A DNA stretch of 64,000 bases, taken from Streptosporangium violaceochromogenes. Its GTDB lineage: Bacteria > Actinomycetota > Actinomycetes > Streptosporangiales > Streptosporangiaceae. A program made the translations under genes and the position numbers. This document shows positions 6,991-14,026 of this stretch, piece after piece. The stretch's first letter is position 1. Every line of letters begins with the position of its first letter. Location of the stretch: positions 1 to 64,000 of the forward strand of contig NZ_BNBB01000031.1 of assembly GCF_014654615.1 (NCBI RefSeq). The letters are read 5' to 3'. The notes under the pieces were generated by a model. It was not told the origin of the DNA, ran no database searches, and worked only from the letters and a program-made list of their open reading frames with translations.

Positions 6991-8190
6991 GGTGAATGTT
7001 GCGGGCGGCGTTGACGTCGGCGTTCCCGCCCCATCCGCACTGCGGGTTCTTACAGGCGAATCGCGCTTGGCTCTCGCGGGATCCGGGTGTGATGAACCCG
7101 CATGCGTGACACCTCTGCGAGGTGTGCGGGGCGGGAACGCGGACGACGGCGCCGCCGCGTTCAGCGGTCTTGTAGGTGAGCTGTTCGACGAGCTGGCCCC
7201 ACGCCTCGCCCTGGATCGACCGGTTGAGCCCGGCTTTCTGGGCGACGTTGCGGCCGGGCGCCTCGACGGTGCCCTTCGCTGACCGGGTCATGGCGGCGAT
7301 GTTGAGGTCTTCGACGCCGATCAGCCCATAGGTTCCGGCGAGGGTACGGGTGGTCTTGTGCTGCCAGTCCGCGCGGCGGCGGGCGGCGCGGGCGCGGAGG
7401 CCCGCGATCGCGTCGTAGGTGCGGCGCAGGCGCTTAGAGGCGGGTTCGCCGCGCTGGCGCGTGCGCCGTTGGCGGGCGGACCGGCGTTCGAGGCGAAGAA
7501 GGCGCTCGGCCTCCTTGGGGCGCAGCCACGGGCCGTGGCCGATCATCGTGCCGTCCGACAAGGCCAGCGGGGCGGCGATGCCCCGGTCGATGCCGACCGA
7601 TGGTCCGGGGTGCGGGGCGGGGTCGGGCTGCTCCCAGTTGGCGCGGAACACGATGTGCCAGCCGTCCGCCTCCCGGAGAAGCCTCGCGCCGGTGACGGTG
7701 CCGGGGAGGGTGCGGTGCAGGCGGAGGCGCACCACGCCGACCTTCGGGATTTTCACGGTGGCCCAGCGGCGCGACAGCTTCGTCACATCAAGGTCGCGGC
7801 CTTGGGGGACGTCTACGGCGGCGCGGGACCGGAGGCGGGATTTGAAGGTAGGCGGCTTGGCTCGGCCCTCGAAGAAGTTCTTCCAGGCCCGCGCGTAGTT
7901 CTTGAGGACTTGCTGGGATGCTTGCGCGGGGAGGGCGCCCAGCCAGTCGATGTCCTGGCGGGCCTGGCGGATCGCCTGGTCGGCTTGCTTCAGAGTGGGG
8001 CGGCGGTTACGGCCGCCCCAGGTCCACCAGTCGTGCAGCAGGTTCCACAGTGAGCGGGCGGCGTGGCCTTGCTCGTCGAGAGTGGCGACTTGGTCGGGGG
8101 TGGGGTAGAGCCGGTATCGCATGCCGCGCTGGATCTTCACACCCAACCCCTTCCCGCATGAATCGTAAGGTTCGTAACTTTGGTACAGCA
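6820..8190 (-). mobile_element. Solitary TnpB element (IS200/IS605 or IS607 type, no TnpA seen)
   Basis: It consists of tnpB flanked on its 3' side by a GC hairpin right end. At the 5' end (about 8160-8190) it is flanked by a region with two TCGTAA direct repeats (8163 and 8172). No Y1 or serine transposase is adjacent, so it cannot move alone. The right end interrupts a minus-strand reading frame. Confidence 0.6.
6869..8140 (-). CDS. tnpB: TnpB, RNA-guided DNA endonuclease (transposon-associated)
   Basis: 423 aa from GTG 8140; ATG 8191 would add 17 residues ahead of the family's usual start, MRYRLYPT. The helical N-terminal domain (OrfB_IS605 type) covers about residues 5-170. The RuvC core has all three catalytic acids in this numbering: D185 (GIDRG), E277 (GVEDLN) and D375 (NADVNAARN). 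The zinc ribbon is intact (C344, C347, C363, C368). TnpB cuts DNA next to a short TAM under omega-RNA guidance, which favours retention of its element. All key residues are present, so activity is plausible. The C-terminal tail is basic and low complexity. Confidence 0.92.
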   Translation of the reverse strand: MKIQRGMRYRLYPTPDQVATLDEQGHAARSLWNLLHDWWTWGGRNRRPTLKQADQAIRQARQDIDWLGALPAQASQQVLKNYARAWKNFFEGRAKPPTFKSRLRSRAAVDVPQGRDLDVTKLSRRWATVKIPKVGVVRLRLHRTLPGTVTGARLLREADGWHIVFRANWEQPDPAPHPGPSVGIDRGIAAPLALSDGTMIGHGPWLRPKEAERLLRLERRSARQRRTRQRGEPASKRLRRTYDAIAGLRARAARRRADWQHKTTRTLAGTYGLIGVEDLNIAAMTRSAKGTVEAPGRNVAQKAGLNRSIQGEAWGQLVEQLTYKTAERGGAVVRVPAPHTSQRCHACGFITPGSRESQARFACKNPQCGWGGNADVNAARNIHHAAKQAASTTAPGSGVAGRGALQPSGGAKKRQPKRKDPVP

Positions 8191-8222
8191 TACACGGATC
8201 GTGTGATTGGTACTCTTCGGCT
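8180..8222 (+). promoter_or_regulatory. Operator/promoter of the phd-type antitoxin
   Basis: A 13-bp palindrome ACACG-GAT-CGTGT (8192-8204) is flanked by two TTGGTAC repeats (8180-8186 and 8207-8213). TACTCT (8211-8216) is a possible -10 box, again exactly 6 nt before the ATG, implying a leaderless transcript. The palindrome just upstream of the -10 fits autorepression by the Phd-type protein, as is usual in this family. Confidence 0.5.
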
Positions 8223-8390
8223 ATGGAGCAGATCAGCGCCGACGACGCCCGGAAAAACTTCGCCGAACTACTGAACGAGGTCCGCTACCAGGGCAAACAC
8301 GTCATGATCACTCGCCGGGGGAAGCCCGTCGCCAAGCTCGTCCCGCTCTCGGACGAAGATCTCAAAGACGACGATTCACCCGCCGCCTGA
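8223..8390 (+). CDS. Phd/YefM-family antitoxin, apparently orphan
   Basis: 55 aa, beginning MEQISADDARKNFAELLNEV, followed by KHVMITRRGKPVAKLVPL. This is the standard Phd/YefM (prevent-host-death) N-terminal DNA-binding fold. The C-terminal toxin-binding tail is short and acidic (DEDLKDDD). No Doc, YoeB or PIN toxin follows: the next gene is convergent and overlaps its 3' end by 15 nt. It may be a solo regulator, or a survivor whose toxin was lost when the neighbouring TnpB element arrived. Confidence 0.85.
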   Translation: MEQISADDARKNFAELLNEVRYQGKHVMITRRGKPVAKLVPLSDEDLKDDDSPAA

Positions 8391-8549
8391 AGACGGCGGC
8401 CCTCTCGTCCCGTCCCGGTAGAGGGCGTACCACAGCGGGACGGCCAGGTCGGTGACGCAGATGATGCGCCAGGCGGGGAACGCTTCGGCGAGCGCGGCGC
8501 GCTGGGCCTCCCACAGGTCCCGCACCGCCTGCCCGTGGGGCGGGGTCAT
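8376..8549 (-). CDS. Small hypothetical protein, 57 aa
   Basis: ATG start overlapping the upstream stop as ATGA. The sequence begins MTPPHGQAVRDLWEAQRAAL, followed by FPAWRIICVTDLAVPLWYAL. It is last of a three-gene overlapping cassette (9126 to 8376) and converges on the phd gene with a 15-nt overlap. Function unknown. Confidence 0.6.
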   Translation of the reverse strand: MTPPHGQAVRDLWEAQRAALAEAFPAWRIICVTDLAVPLWYALYRDGTRGPPSSGGG

Positions 8550-8911
8550 GCGGCGCTTCCCTCCGGCGGGTACGGCCGGGCTGTGCGGCGTCGGCCGCGG
8601 CGGGAAGAAGGAGGCGGCGGTTCAGGCGCGGGCGCCGGGGCCTGGAGGAGCAGCGCGGCCTCGGCCTGACGCATCCGCTCCGCCAGGTCGCCGGCGGTGG
8701 CAGCATCCACCATGACCGGCTCGGGTGCCGGCCAGGCGGCGATCGCGTAGAAGCGGCGGCTGCCGAGGCCGTACAGCACCAGCCACCCCGGGTGCGCCCG
8801 GCCGAGCCGTTCGGCTTCGGAGCGGGCCGGGCCGTCCCACACCCGGGGATGCACGGCGGTGGGCGGTTGTCCGGCGCGGTGCCGCCCGGCGGTACGCGGG
8901 TGCCCGGTCAC
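8546..8911 (-). CDS. Hypothetical protein, 121 aa
   Basis: GTG start overlapping the preceding stop by 4 nt (GTGA). The central part looks folded (HPGWLVLYGLGSRRFYAIAAW, residues about 40-60), then a helix (AGDLAERMRQAEAALLL). The C-terminal tail is Pro/Arg rich and probably disordered. Translationally coupled on both sides. The middle gene of the cassette; family not recognised. Confidence 0.6.
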   Translation of the reverse strand: MTGHPRTAGRHRAGQPPTAVHPRVWDGPARSEAERLGRAHPGWLVLYGLGSRRFYAIAAWPAPEPVMVDAATAGDLAERMRQAEAALLLQAPAPAPEPPPPSSRRGRRRTARPYPPEGSAA

Positions 8912-9126
8912 CGGGCCGTCTCCGCGGCGGCTTCCTGCCGCTCGACTTCGGCCCGGAGCTGCTCGAAGGTGTCGGCGTCGACGGTGCGGTATGGCGGCCC
9001 GTCCCATTCGCCCTCCCCAGGGAACGGCGTCTCGCGGCTGGCCCAGAGACGGCCGGCGTCGCTGCGGATCACCCGCCACCCGGGGATCGCGCCCTCGAGA
9101 GCAGGGGGGCTAGCATGCTTTGTCAT
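8908..9126 (-). CDS. Small hypothetical protein, 72 aa
   Basis: First gene of the overlapping trio; ATG start. It contains PGWRVIRSDAGRLWASRETP, then PPYRTVDADTFEQLRAEVE, ending in an Ala/Glu helix. This type is common near XRE/DUF5753 regulators in actinomycetes, but I know no function for it. It starts 28 nt after a strong hairpin that would end the upstream XRE operon. Confidence 0.65.
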   Translation of the reverse strand: MTKHASPPALEGAIPGWRVIRSDAGRLWASRETPFPGEGEWDGPPYRTVDADTFEQLRAEVERQEAAAETAR

Positions 9127-9153
9127 GGATCGGACCTCCAGTGTCCGGTCGAA

Positions 9154-9188
9154 GGGCCCGCCCAGGCGTCGCAAGCGCCGGGCGGGCC
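9154..9188. terminator. Strong hairpin between the XRE operon and the small-gene trio
   Basis: Inverted repeat with GGGCCCGCCC on one side and GGGCGGGCCC on the other, extended inward by GGCG/CGCC, around a short loop. It lies after the minus-strand ORF ending at 9220 and before the start at 9126. It lacks a T-run. Confidence 0.5.
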
Positions 9189-9219
9189 CGCCGCTTTGAT
9201 GCGGCGGGCAGAGGCGTGG

Positions 9220-9360
9220 TTACGGTCGCAGCGCGGGGACGGCAGGCTCGGTCGGCCCTTCCCAGGCGTCCCGCCAGACGGCCAAGATCCAGAACCCGCA
9301 CCCGGCGCCACAGACAGGGACGGTTGCTGGCGGTGCGAGCTGCGGAAACTCACAGTCCAT
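9220..9360 (-). CDS. Possible small gene, 46 aa
   Basis: ATG frame beginning MDCEFPQLAPPATVPVCGAG with a later FWILAVWRDAWEGP. It has several Cys and Trp and GC-rich third positions. It lies 34 nt after the XRE/DUF5753 stop on the same strand. No ribosome binding site is visible, so it is uncertain. Confidence 0.35.
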   Translation of the reverse strand: MDCEFPQLAPPATVPVCGAGCGFWILAVWRDAWEGPTEPAVPALRP

Positions 9361-9394
9361 GACCAGGACGTTAGAAACCCCGGCGCCGGAGGCT

Positions 9395-10240
9395 CTACAA
9401 AGTTGCCTCAAATTGCCGCAGCGCCCCCGTGATCAACGCACGCGCAGAAGCCCCATACACAGCCGCCCCCTGCATCCGCAGGAACGCCTTGCCGTACAAG
9501 GAGATCTCCGCGGGCTGCGTAATGGTCACCTGCGCGCTCAAGGTCTCCACCCGCACCACGGCCTCATCAAAGATCACAAATCCCTCGCTCGGGCCGATCG
9601 CCCGCCTGCCACCGGCAGGGATGATCCCGAGACTGACCCGCTGCATGCTCATCACGGCCAGCAGCCGGTCCAGCTGGCCGACCATCGCGTCCACGTCGCC
9701 GATGCGCGTACGGAGCGCCTGCTCCTCCAAGACGATCAAAAACCGGCGGTCCCCGGCGTACAGCACCTGCTGGCGGGCCAGACGCGCCTGGACGGCCTGG
9801 TCGACGTCGTCCGGCAGCTCCCGGAAGATCTGCCGGGAACGCAGAACGGCCGCGGCGTACCCGGCTGTCTGGATCAAAGCGGGCGGAACACCGGGCTGGT
9901 AGATCCGCAGCACGGATGCCTGCTCGTACAGCGGGGCCGAAGCCTCCTGGCGGCGGCGCAGACCGGTGCGGAGCTGGCGCCGCCATTCGACGTAGGCGGT
10001 CTCGATGCCGCGGACCGTGGCGATCAGGTCGGCGAGCTGGTCGTCGGCGCCGCAGTGGCGGCACCAGGCACGCAGATCGTCCTCGGAGGCGTTGCGGGTG
10101 CCGCGCTCGACCCGGGTGACCTTGGACGGGTGCCACCCGGCCATGACGGCCAGCGCCCGCCCGGAGAGCCCTGCGTCCTTGCGGATCTCTTTCAGGCGGG
10201 CGCCGACCCCTTGGCGGGCCTGTTGAAGGTGGCCGGACAC
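9395..10240 (-). CDS. XRE-family HTH regulator with DUF5753 (Scr1-type antitoxin-like)
   Basis: 281 aa from GTG, 2 nt after the upstream DUF6879 stop. The HTH covers residues about 10-66 (VGARLKEIRKDAGLSGRALA then SKVTRVERGTR). The C-terminal DUF5753 region runs from about 95 to 275 (VLRIYQPGVPPALIQTAGYA, then IFDEAVVRVETL). Such regulators usually act with a small DUF397 or similar partner gene to control actinomycete-specific genes. Here the partner position is taken by DUF6879. Coupled start, same operon. Confidence 0.88.
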   Translation of the reverse strand: MSGHLQQARQGVGARLKEIRKDAGLSGRALAVMAGWHPSKVTRVERGTRNASEDDLRAWCRHCGADDQLADLIATVRGIETAYVEWRRQLRTGLRRRQEASAPLYEQASVLRIYQPGVPPALIQTAGYAAAVLRSRQIFRELPDDVDQAVQARLARQQVLYAGDRRFLIVLEEQALRTRIGDVDAMVGQLDRLLAVMSMQRVSLGIIPAGGRRAIGPSEGFVIFDEAVVRVETLSAQVTITQPAEISLYGKAFLRMQGAAVYGASARALITGALRQFEATL

Positions 10241-10242
10241 GG

Positions 10243-10785
10243 TCAGGCCGGAGGCAGCGGGTAGCCGGCGTGCGGAACCGCCATGCCCCACAGCAGGTCA
10301 CGCACCCGGACGCAGTCGGCGACGGCGTCCGGGTCGGTGATGAGCTCCCGGCCGGACGGGCGGCCGTCGGCGTCGAAGTAGCCGACGATCACCCGGTCGT
10401 CGTCGACGAGCCAGAAGTCGTTGCCGCCGACCGGGAAGACGGCGCCCGCCGGGAGCCGGTGGCGCGGTAGCCACCGGACGTCCTCACCGAATTCGAGGTT
10501 GAGGGCGGTGCCTTCGTGCTCCCACCGGATGTAGTCGCTGACCGGTTCGGTGATGACCCGCACCCGGCGGACGGTTCCGCCTCTGCCGGTGATGGATCCG
10601 ACCAGGGCGCCCCACCCGTTGCGGCGGGCGGCGATCTCCGCTTCGGTTTCCGGCTGCCCGGCCAGCCATCGGGTGAAAGCGCTCCGTTCGCCGCCGACCG
10701 CGTAGGAGTCGCGCAGCTCCAGGTGGAAGATGCCCACCTTGCACGCCGACAGGCGTGTCCTTCGCTCCTCAGGTGTCAGACGCAC
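10243..10785 (-). CDS. DUF6879 family protein
   Basis: 180 aa from GTG at 10785; an internal GTG (VGIFHLELRDSY) is a possible shorter start. The central strands RVRVITEPVSDYIRWEHEG and NDFWLVDDDRVIVGYFDADG match the DUF6879 pattern of actinobacterial proteins found beside XRE/DUF5753 regulators. It overlaps the previous gene by 17 nt and is 2 nt ahead of the regulator, so the three are one translational unit. Biochemical role unknown; a co-regulator or TA-like partner is the working guess. Confidence 0.8.
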   Translation of the reverse strand: MRLTPEERRTRLSACKVGIFHLELRDSYAVGGERSAFTRWLAGQPETEAEIAARRNGWGALVGSITGRGGTVRRVRVITEPVSDYIRWEHEGTALNLEFGEDVRWLPRHRLPAGAVFPVGGNDFWLVDDDRVIVGYFDADGRPSGRELITDPDAVADCVRVRDLLWGMAVPHAGYPLPPA

Positions 10786-11155
10786 CGGCGTACTCCTGTC
10801 GCATCACGTCTCGCAGCGTCAACGGGACCTCGACGACGTCTTCGTGAGCGGGGACGTCCAGTGGTTCCAGGGCTTCGGCGTCGGTGACTGCCTGGCCGTG
10901 GATCAGGTAGGTGCCGTGGCCGGTCAGGGAGACCATGGGGGCTGCCTGGCCGGTGGTGGGTGTGGTGAGCTGGCTGCTTTTGGCGAGGTGCCCCATGACG
11001 GCCCGGGGCACCTCGACGCACGCCTGCCCGGCCACGGGGGTGATGCCGGGGACCCGCCAGCCTTGCACGAGGTAGGTGTCGCGGTCGGTGTCGTAGAGCG
11101 AGGGGCATTCGTCGTCTTGCGATTGGGGGTCTTTGCCGAGGAAGGTGATCTTCAA
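10769..11155 (-). CDS. Small hypothetical protein partnered with DUF6879 and XRE
   Basis: 128 aa from TTG 11155, chosen because GGAG lies 6 nt upstream and the protein then begins LKITFLGKDPQ. Conserved-looking segments are SLYDTDRDTYLVQGWRVPG and VEVPRAVMGHL near the middle, and a C-terminal VEVPLTLRDVMRQEYAG. It overlaps the DUF6879 gene by 17 nt. The three-gene order (FLGKDP-type protein, DUF6879, XRE/DUF5753) is recurrent in actinomycetes to my knowledge. Function not known. Confidence 0.65.
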   Translation of the reverse strand: MKITFLGKDPQSQDDECPSLYDTDRDTYLVQGWRVPGITPVAGQACVEVPRAVMGHLAKSSQLTTPTTGQAAPMVSLTGHGTYLIHGQAVTDAEALEPLDVPAHEDVVEVPLTLRDVMRQEYAGASDT

Positions 11156-11432
11156 GTTGTCTCCGGGTGCCGGGAGTTGCCTCAAGCGGATGGCTCTGCT
11201 GGGGCGTGCACCTTGAGTATGTGGAGAAGAACGCCTGCTGTCTGCGGAAAAAAGGGAGGGGCGCGGCCGTCGGGCCCGTGGCGCGCGGCGGGGGAGGGCA
11301 TCAAGACGGCGCGCGGCGGCGGCTGGGCGCCCGGGGCGCTGGGAGAGATTGGGAGATTTTTGGGAGAGACGATCTTGAGTGAGGTTCACCGACACTCACC
11401 GACACTCACCGAAGTTCGCTCTCACACACGCT
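11156..11432. other. Non-coding end region of the element, with 10-bp repeats
   Basis: No supportable gene. It contains the promoter region of the TTG-start operon. At 11386-11413 the 10-mer CACCGACACT occurs twice in tandem, followed by a partial third copy (CACCGA). The position beside the attachment site suggests integrase or excisionase arm sites, but this is inference. Confidence 0.45.
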
Positions 11433-11465
11433 CTGACCAGGGCGATTAGAAATCACCCTGGTCAG
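11433..11465. repeat. Long hairpin beside the attachment site
   Basis: Perfect 10-bp arms CTGACCAGGG and CCCTGGTCAG, then one C/A mismatch and a 4-bp inner stem (GATT/AATC) with a 3-nt loop. It lies 16 nt before the tRNA-Val remnant. It could be a transcription stop at the element end or a recombination protein site. Confidence 0.55.
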
Positions 11466-11481
11466 GATCTTGCGCGGACTG

Positions 11482-11526
11482 CGTTCACACCGAAGAGGTC
11501 ACTGGTTCGATCCCAGTATCGCCCAC
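11482..11526 (+). other. Attachment site: 3' half of tRNA-Val(CAC)
   Basis: The 45 bp run from the anticodon loop (TTCACAC, anticodon CAC) through the 3' anticodon stem (CGAAG), variable loop and T arm (CTGGTTCGATCCCAG) to the 3' acceptor strand ATCGCCCA. The 5' half (D arm and 5' anticodon stem) is missing. This is what remains at the distal end of an element that integrated into the 3' end of the tRNA gene. The intact tRNA-Val should lie at the other end, left of the window. The right flank from here is chromosomal. Confidence 0.85.
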
Positions 11527-11548
11527 GCATGTAAGACGCAGGTCAGAG

Positions 11549-11580
11549 CCCGCCGGTTGACACCAACCGGCGGGTTTTTT
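11549..11580 (+). terminator. Intrinsic terminator of the target tRNA-Val
   Basis: CCCGCCGGTT/AACCGGCGGG stem with a 6-nt loop, immediately followed by a TTTTTT run. This is the strongest Rho-independent terminator in the window. It lies 22 nt after the tRNA remnant, as expected for the original tRNA gene. Confidence 0.85.
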
Positions 11581-12032
11581 GCCGTCCGGCGTCCCGCGGG
11601 GAGATTCCTGGGAGATCGCGGCCGTGGTCGCCGCCCCGCCGGGACCCTGACCTGCCCGCCGGGGCCGGTGGACCGTGACGGGCCCCGCGGCTGACGGCCC
11701 CTCCCGTGCCGCGCGCCCCGGGGCGTGTGCGGAGGGTGGGACACCCGGGGCGGAGGGGACGTATGGTGCCCGGCCGTGAGTGGATTTTTCATGATGAGTT
11801 GGGTCTTGTCTGTCGAGCGTATTTCGCTAATGATCGGCGATATCAGCCCTCCCCTGACGTGCCGACGCGATGATCCCGGACGATCGGCGGAGAGATCTCA
11901 CCTACAAAAGGGACAGGGCTTCGCAAAACCTATTGATCACATGTGAAATATGCCGGGGAAGGCCGGAAATCTGAAAACGATATTCAGCGGCTTTCGCCGC
12001 GGCGGAGGCCGCCCCGCCGGGCGGGAACGAGG
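11581..12032. other. Intergenic chromosome flank with no supportable gene
   Basis: About 450 nt between the tRNA terminator and the converging oxidoreductase gene. The right part (about 11800-11990) is clearly less GC-rich than its surroundings. It carries the 10-bp palindrome TCACATGTGA (11937-11946). Open frames here lack ribosome binding sites and normal codon use. Confidence 0.5.
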
Positions 12033-12950
12033 TTAGAACACGCGGCGCCTCAGGCGATACGCGGCCACGAAGTCGTCGCTCGGGAAAACGGCGGTGCCGG
12101 AGGTGCCGACGCCCTCCAGGCCGGGGGAGACCGGGATTCCGCCCAGGGCCGCCGAGTGGCCGGCGGCGACGGCGCACCGCTCGGCCAGAAGGAAGGCGTC
12201 CGGGGGATCGGCGTCGGCGCGTTCGCCCAGGAGCAGATCCAGCGAGTACCGCACGAAGTCGCGGTACAGGCGTGCCGGATCCGGATGGACCGTGAGGTGG
12301 TCGACCTCCGCGCCGACGATCGTCGCCCAGTACGGGTGCCCCGCGGCCTCACTCACCACGGCGACCGCGGAGTGACCGCTCCTCCAGCGCACCTCGGCCC
12401 TGGACGGCGGGCCGCCGAGGTCGCGTACCGCCGCCACGTCCGTTCCGAAGAGCGCCAGGAGCAGCGAGTAGGCGTGCACGCCGTAGTCGAGGGGGTGACC
12501 GGAGCATCCGGCCACGGCGAACCGTGGTGAGCGCGGGCGCTCCCGGCGCCGGTCGCGGGCCTCCCGGCAGGTGTAGAGCGAGGAGCCGCCCGTCACCCGC
12601 AGGCCCGCGTCGCGCCAGCCCTGTATCTCCCGGAGGTGGGCCGCGGAACCGGCCACCGGTTTGTCGATGAAGAGGGGGATGCCGCGCTCGGCGAACGGGC
12701 GCGCCCGGACGACGTGACGGTCCCAGTCGCACCCCAGGACGAAGGCCACGTCCACCAGCCCGGCCATCTCCTCCGGTGACGCGCAGACATGGTCGACGCG
12801 GTGCCGGGCGGCGAACGCCTCCGGATGGCCGGGCGGGTGGACGGTGCCCTCGTCGCAGACGGCGACCACCTCGTGGCCCAGCCCCCTGAGGATCGGGACG
12901 AACGCGGACGGATGCGTGGTGTCCAGGTCCACGAGTCCGATGCGTGCCAT
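12033..12950 (-). CDS. Gfo/Idh/MocA-family oxidoreductase
   Basis: 305 aa; ATG with GGGAGG 6 nt upstream. The N-terminal Rossmann fold begins MARIGLVDLDTTHPSAF and lacks the usual GxGxxG. The catalytic lysine motif is present as DKP (96-98, LFIDKPVAG). The C-terminal alpha/beta domain contains GHPLDYGVHAYSLLLALFG, which supplies the usual His of the active site. It should be an NAD(P)-dependent dehydrogenase of a sugar- or cyclitol-like substrate. Last gene of the leftward arm, 32 nt after the hydroxyacid dehydrogenase. Confidence 0.85.
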   Translation of the reverse strand: MARIGLVDLDTTHPSAFVPILRGLGHEVVAVCDEGTVHPPGHPEAFAARHRVDHVCASPEEMAGLVDVAFVLGCDWDRHVVRARPFAERGIPLFIDKPVAGSAAHLREIQGWRDAGLRVTGGSSLYTCREARDRRRERPRSPRFAVAGCSGHPLDYGVHAYSLLLALFGTDVAAVRDLGGPPSRAEVRWRSGHSAVAVVSEAAGHPYWATIVGAEVDHLTVHPDPARLYRDFVRYSLDLLLGERADADPPDAFLLAERCAVAAGHSAALGGIPVSPGLEGVGTSGTAVFPSDDFVAAYRLRRRVF

Positions 12951-12982
12951 GTGCGCCTCCCTGCGACACGATGAACGGGATG

Positions 12983-13990
12983 TCAGGTGTGAGAGGAGAA
13001 CGGCTGTCCGCTCACCGCGTGCTGAAGATCCTCGGAGGCGAGGAACCTCTCGATCTCCGCGACGACCAGGTCGCCCTGGGCCCGCCGGGCCTGGATGGAG
13101 GCGCCGGCGGCGTGCGGCGTCATCACGACGTTGGCGAGCCCGGCCAGTCGCGCCGCGCCGGGCCACGGCTCGCTGTCGTACACATCGAGTGCCGCGCAGA
13201 GACGGCCCGCCGTCAGGTGGGGGATCAGCGCCTCGGTGTCCACCAGGCTGGACCGGGCGGTGTTGACAAGGATCGATCCGTCCCGCAGGCGGGCCAGCTC
13301 GGCGGCGCCGATCATGTGGTGGGTCTCCGGCGTGGCCGGGGCGTGCAGGCTCAGCACGTCGCAGCGCGAGAGCAGCACCCCCAGCTCCGCCTTGGCGGCA
13401 CCCAGCGCGGTCGCCCGCCGGCTGTCCAGGTAGGGGTCGAACACGAGCACCCGGCATCCGAACGCCGTGGCCAGCCGGATGAACTCGACGCCGACGCGGC
13501 TGGCGCCCACGACCCCGACCGTGCAGCCGGAGAGCTCCCTGCCGAGACGGCCGGTCTCGGTGTCCGGCCAGGGGTGGCCCGACTGCATCTCACGGTCGAA
13601 CCGGTGGAACCCACGCAACAGCGACAGCGCCGCCGCGATGGCGAACTCCGCCACCGCGGGGGCCATCGCCTGCCCGGCCTGGGTCACCGCGATCCCCCTG
13701 GCGAACACCTCCTCGGTGACCACCGGGCCGATCGCGGAGCCGGTGTGGGCGATCAGCCGGAGGGCGTCGGCGCACCGGAGCGCCTCTCCGCCGACACGCG
13801 GTGTTCCCCACCCGGTGATGAGGACGGCCTTGCCCGGCAGGGCCTCGCACAGCTCGGCGGTGCCGAGATCGCCGGCCACGTTCCGCACGTGCAGGGCGCC
13901 CAGGCGCCGTAGCCGGTCCATCGCCTGGGCGGTGAACAGCCGGCGCGCCAGCTCGGGCCGGACGGCGAGCAGGATGTCGATGCTGTCCAC
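12983..13990 (-). CDS. D-isomer-specific 2-hydroxyacid dehydrogenase family protein
   Basis: 335 aa. It carries the catalytic triad R246 (NTARSSLVD), E274 (YDSEP) and H293 (TPHAAG). The NAD-binding loop is GVVGASRVG (159-167), with Ser replacing the middle Gly of GxGxxG. It probably oxidises or reduces a 2-hydroxy acid such as an aldonate breakdown product or glyoxylate. It lies 36 nt after the gntR stop and 32 nt before the oxidoreductase, so the three form one operon. Substrate cannot be told from sequence. Confidence 0.88.
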   Translation of the reverse strand: MDSIDILLAVRPELARRLFTAQAMDRLRRLGALHVRNVAGDLGTAELCEALPGKAVLITGWGTPRVGGEALRCADALRLIAHTGSAIGPVVTEEVFARGIAVTQAGQAMAPAVAEFAIAAALSLLRGFHRFDREMQSGHPWPDTETGRLGRELSGCTVGVVGASRVGVEFIRLATAFGCRVLVFDPYLDSRRATALGAAKAELGVLLSRCDVLSLHAPATPETHHMIGAAELARLRDGSILVNTARSSLVDTEALIPHLTAGRLCAALDVYDSEPWPGAARLAGLANVVMTPHAAGASIQARRAQGDLVVAEIERFLASEDLQHAVSGQPFSSHT

Positions 13991-14026
13991 GGTTCTCCTA
14001 CGGGCGGCGATGGCTTCCGGGGGCGC

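Noticed and set aside
11441-11525. Possible complete tRNA, because GGGCGAT at 11441-11447 pairs exactly with the 3' acceptor strand ATCGCCC
   Set aside because: There is no D arm, the 5' anticodon stem has a mismatch (CTGCG against CGAAG), and the GGGCGAT lies within the CTGACCAGGG hairpin. The match is probably coincidental, and the locus is a 3' remnant.
11725-11946. Small open frame of 73 codons in the chromosome flank
   Set aside because: No ribosome binding site, unusual composition and codon use for this genome, and no neighbour on the strand.
12983-13990. Phosphoglycerate dehydrogenase (SerA) for the hydroxyacid dehydrogenase
   Set aside because: It is 335 aa without the C-terminal ACT/ASB domains of actinobacterial SerA, and it sits in a catabolic operon.
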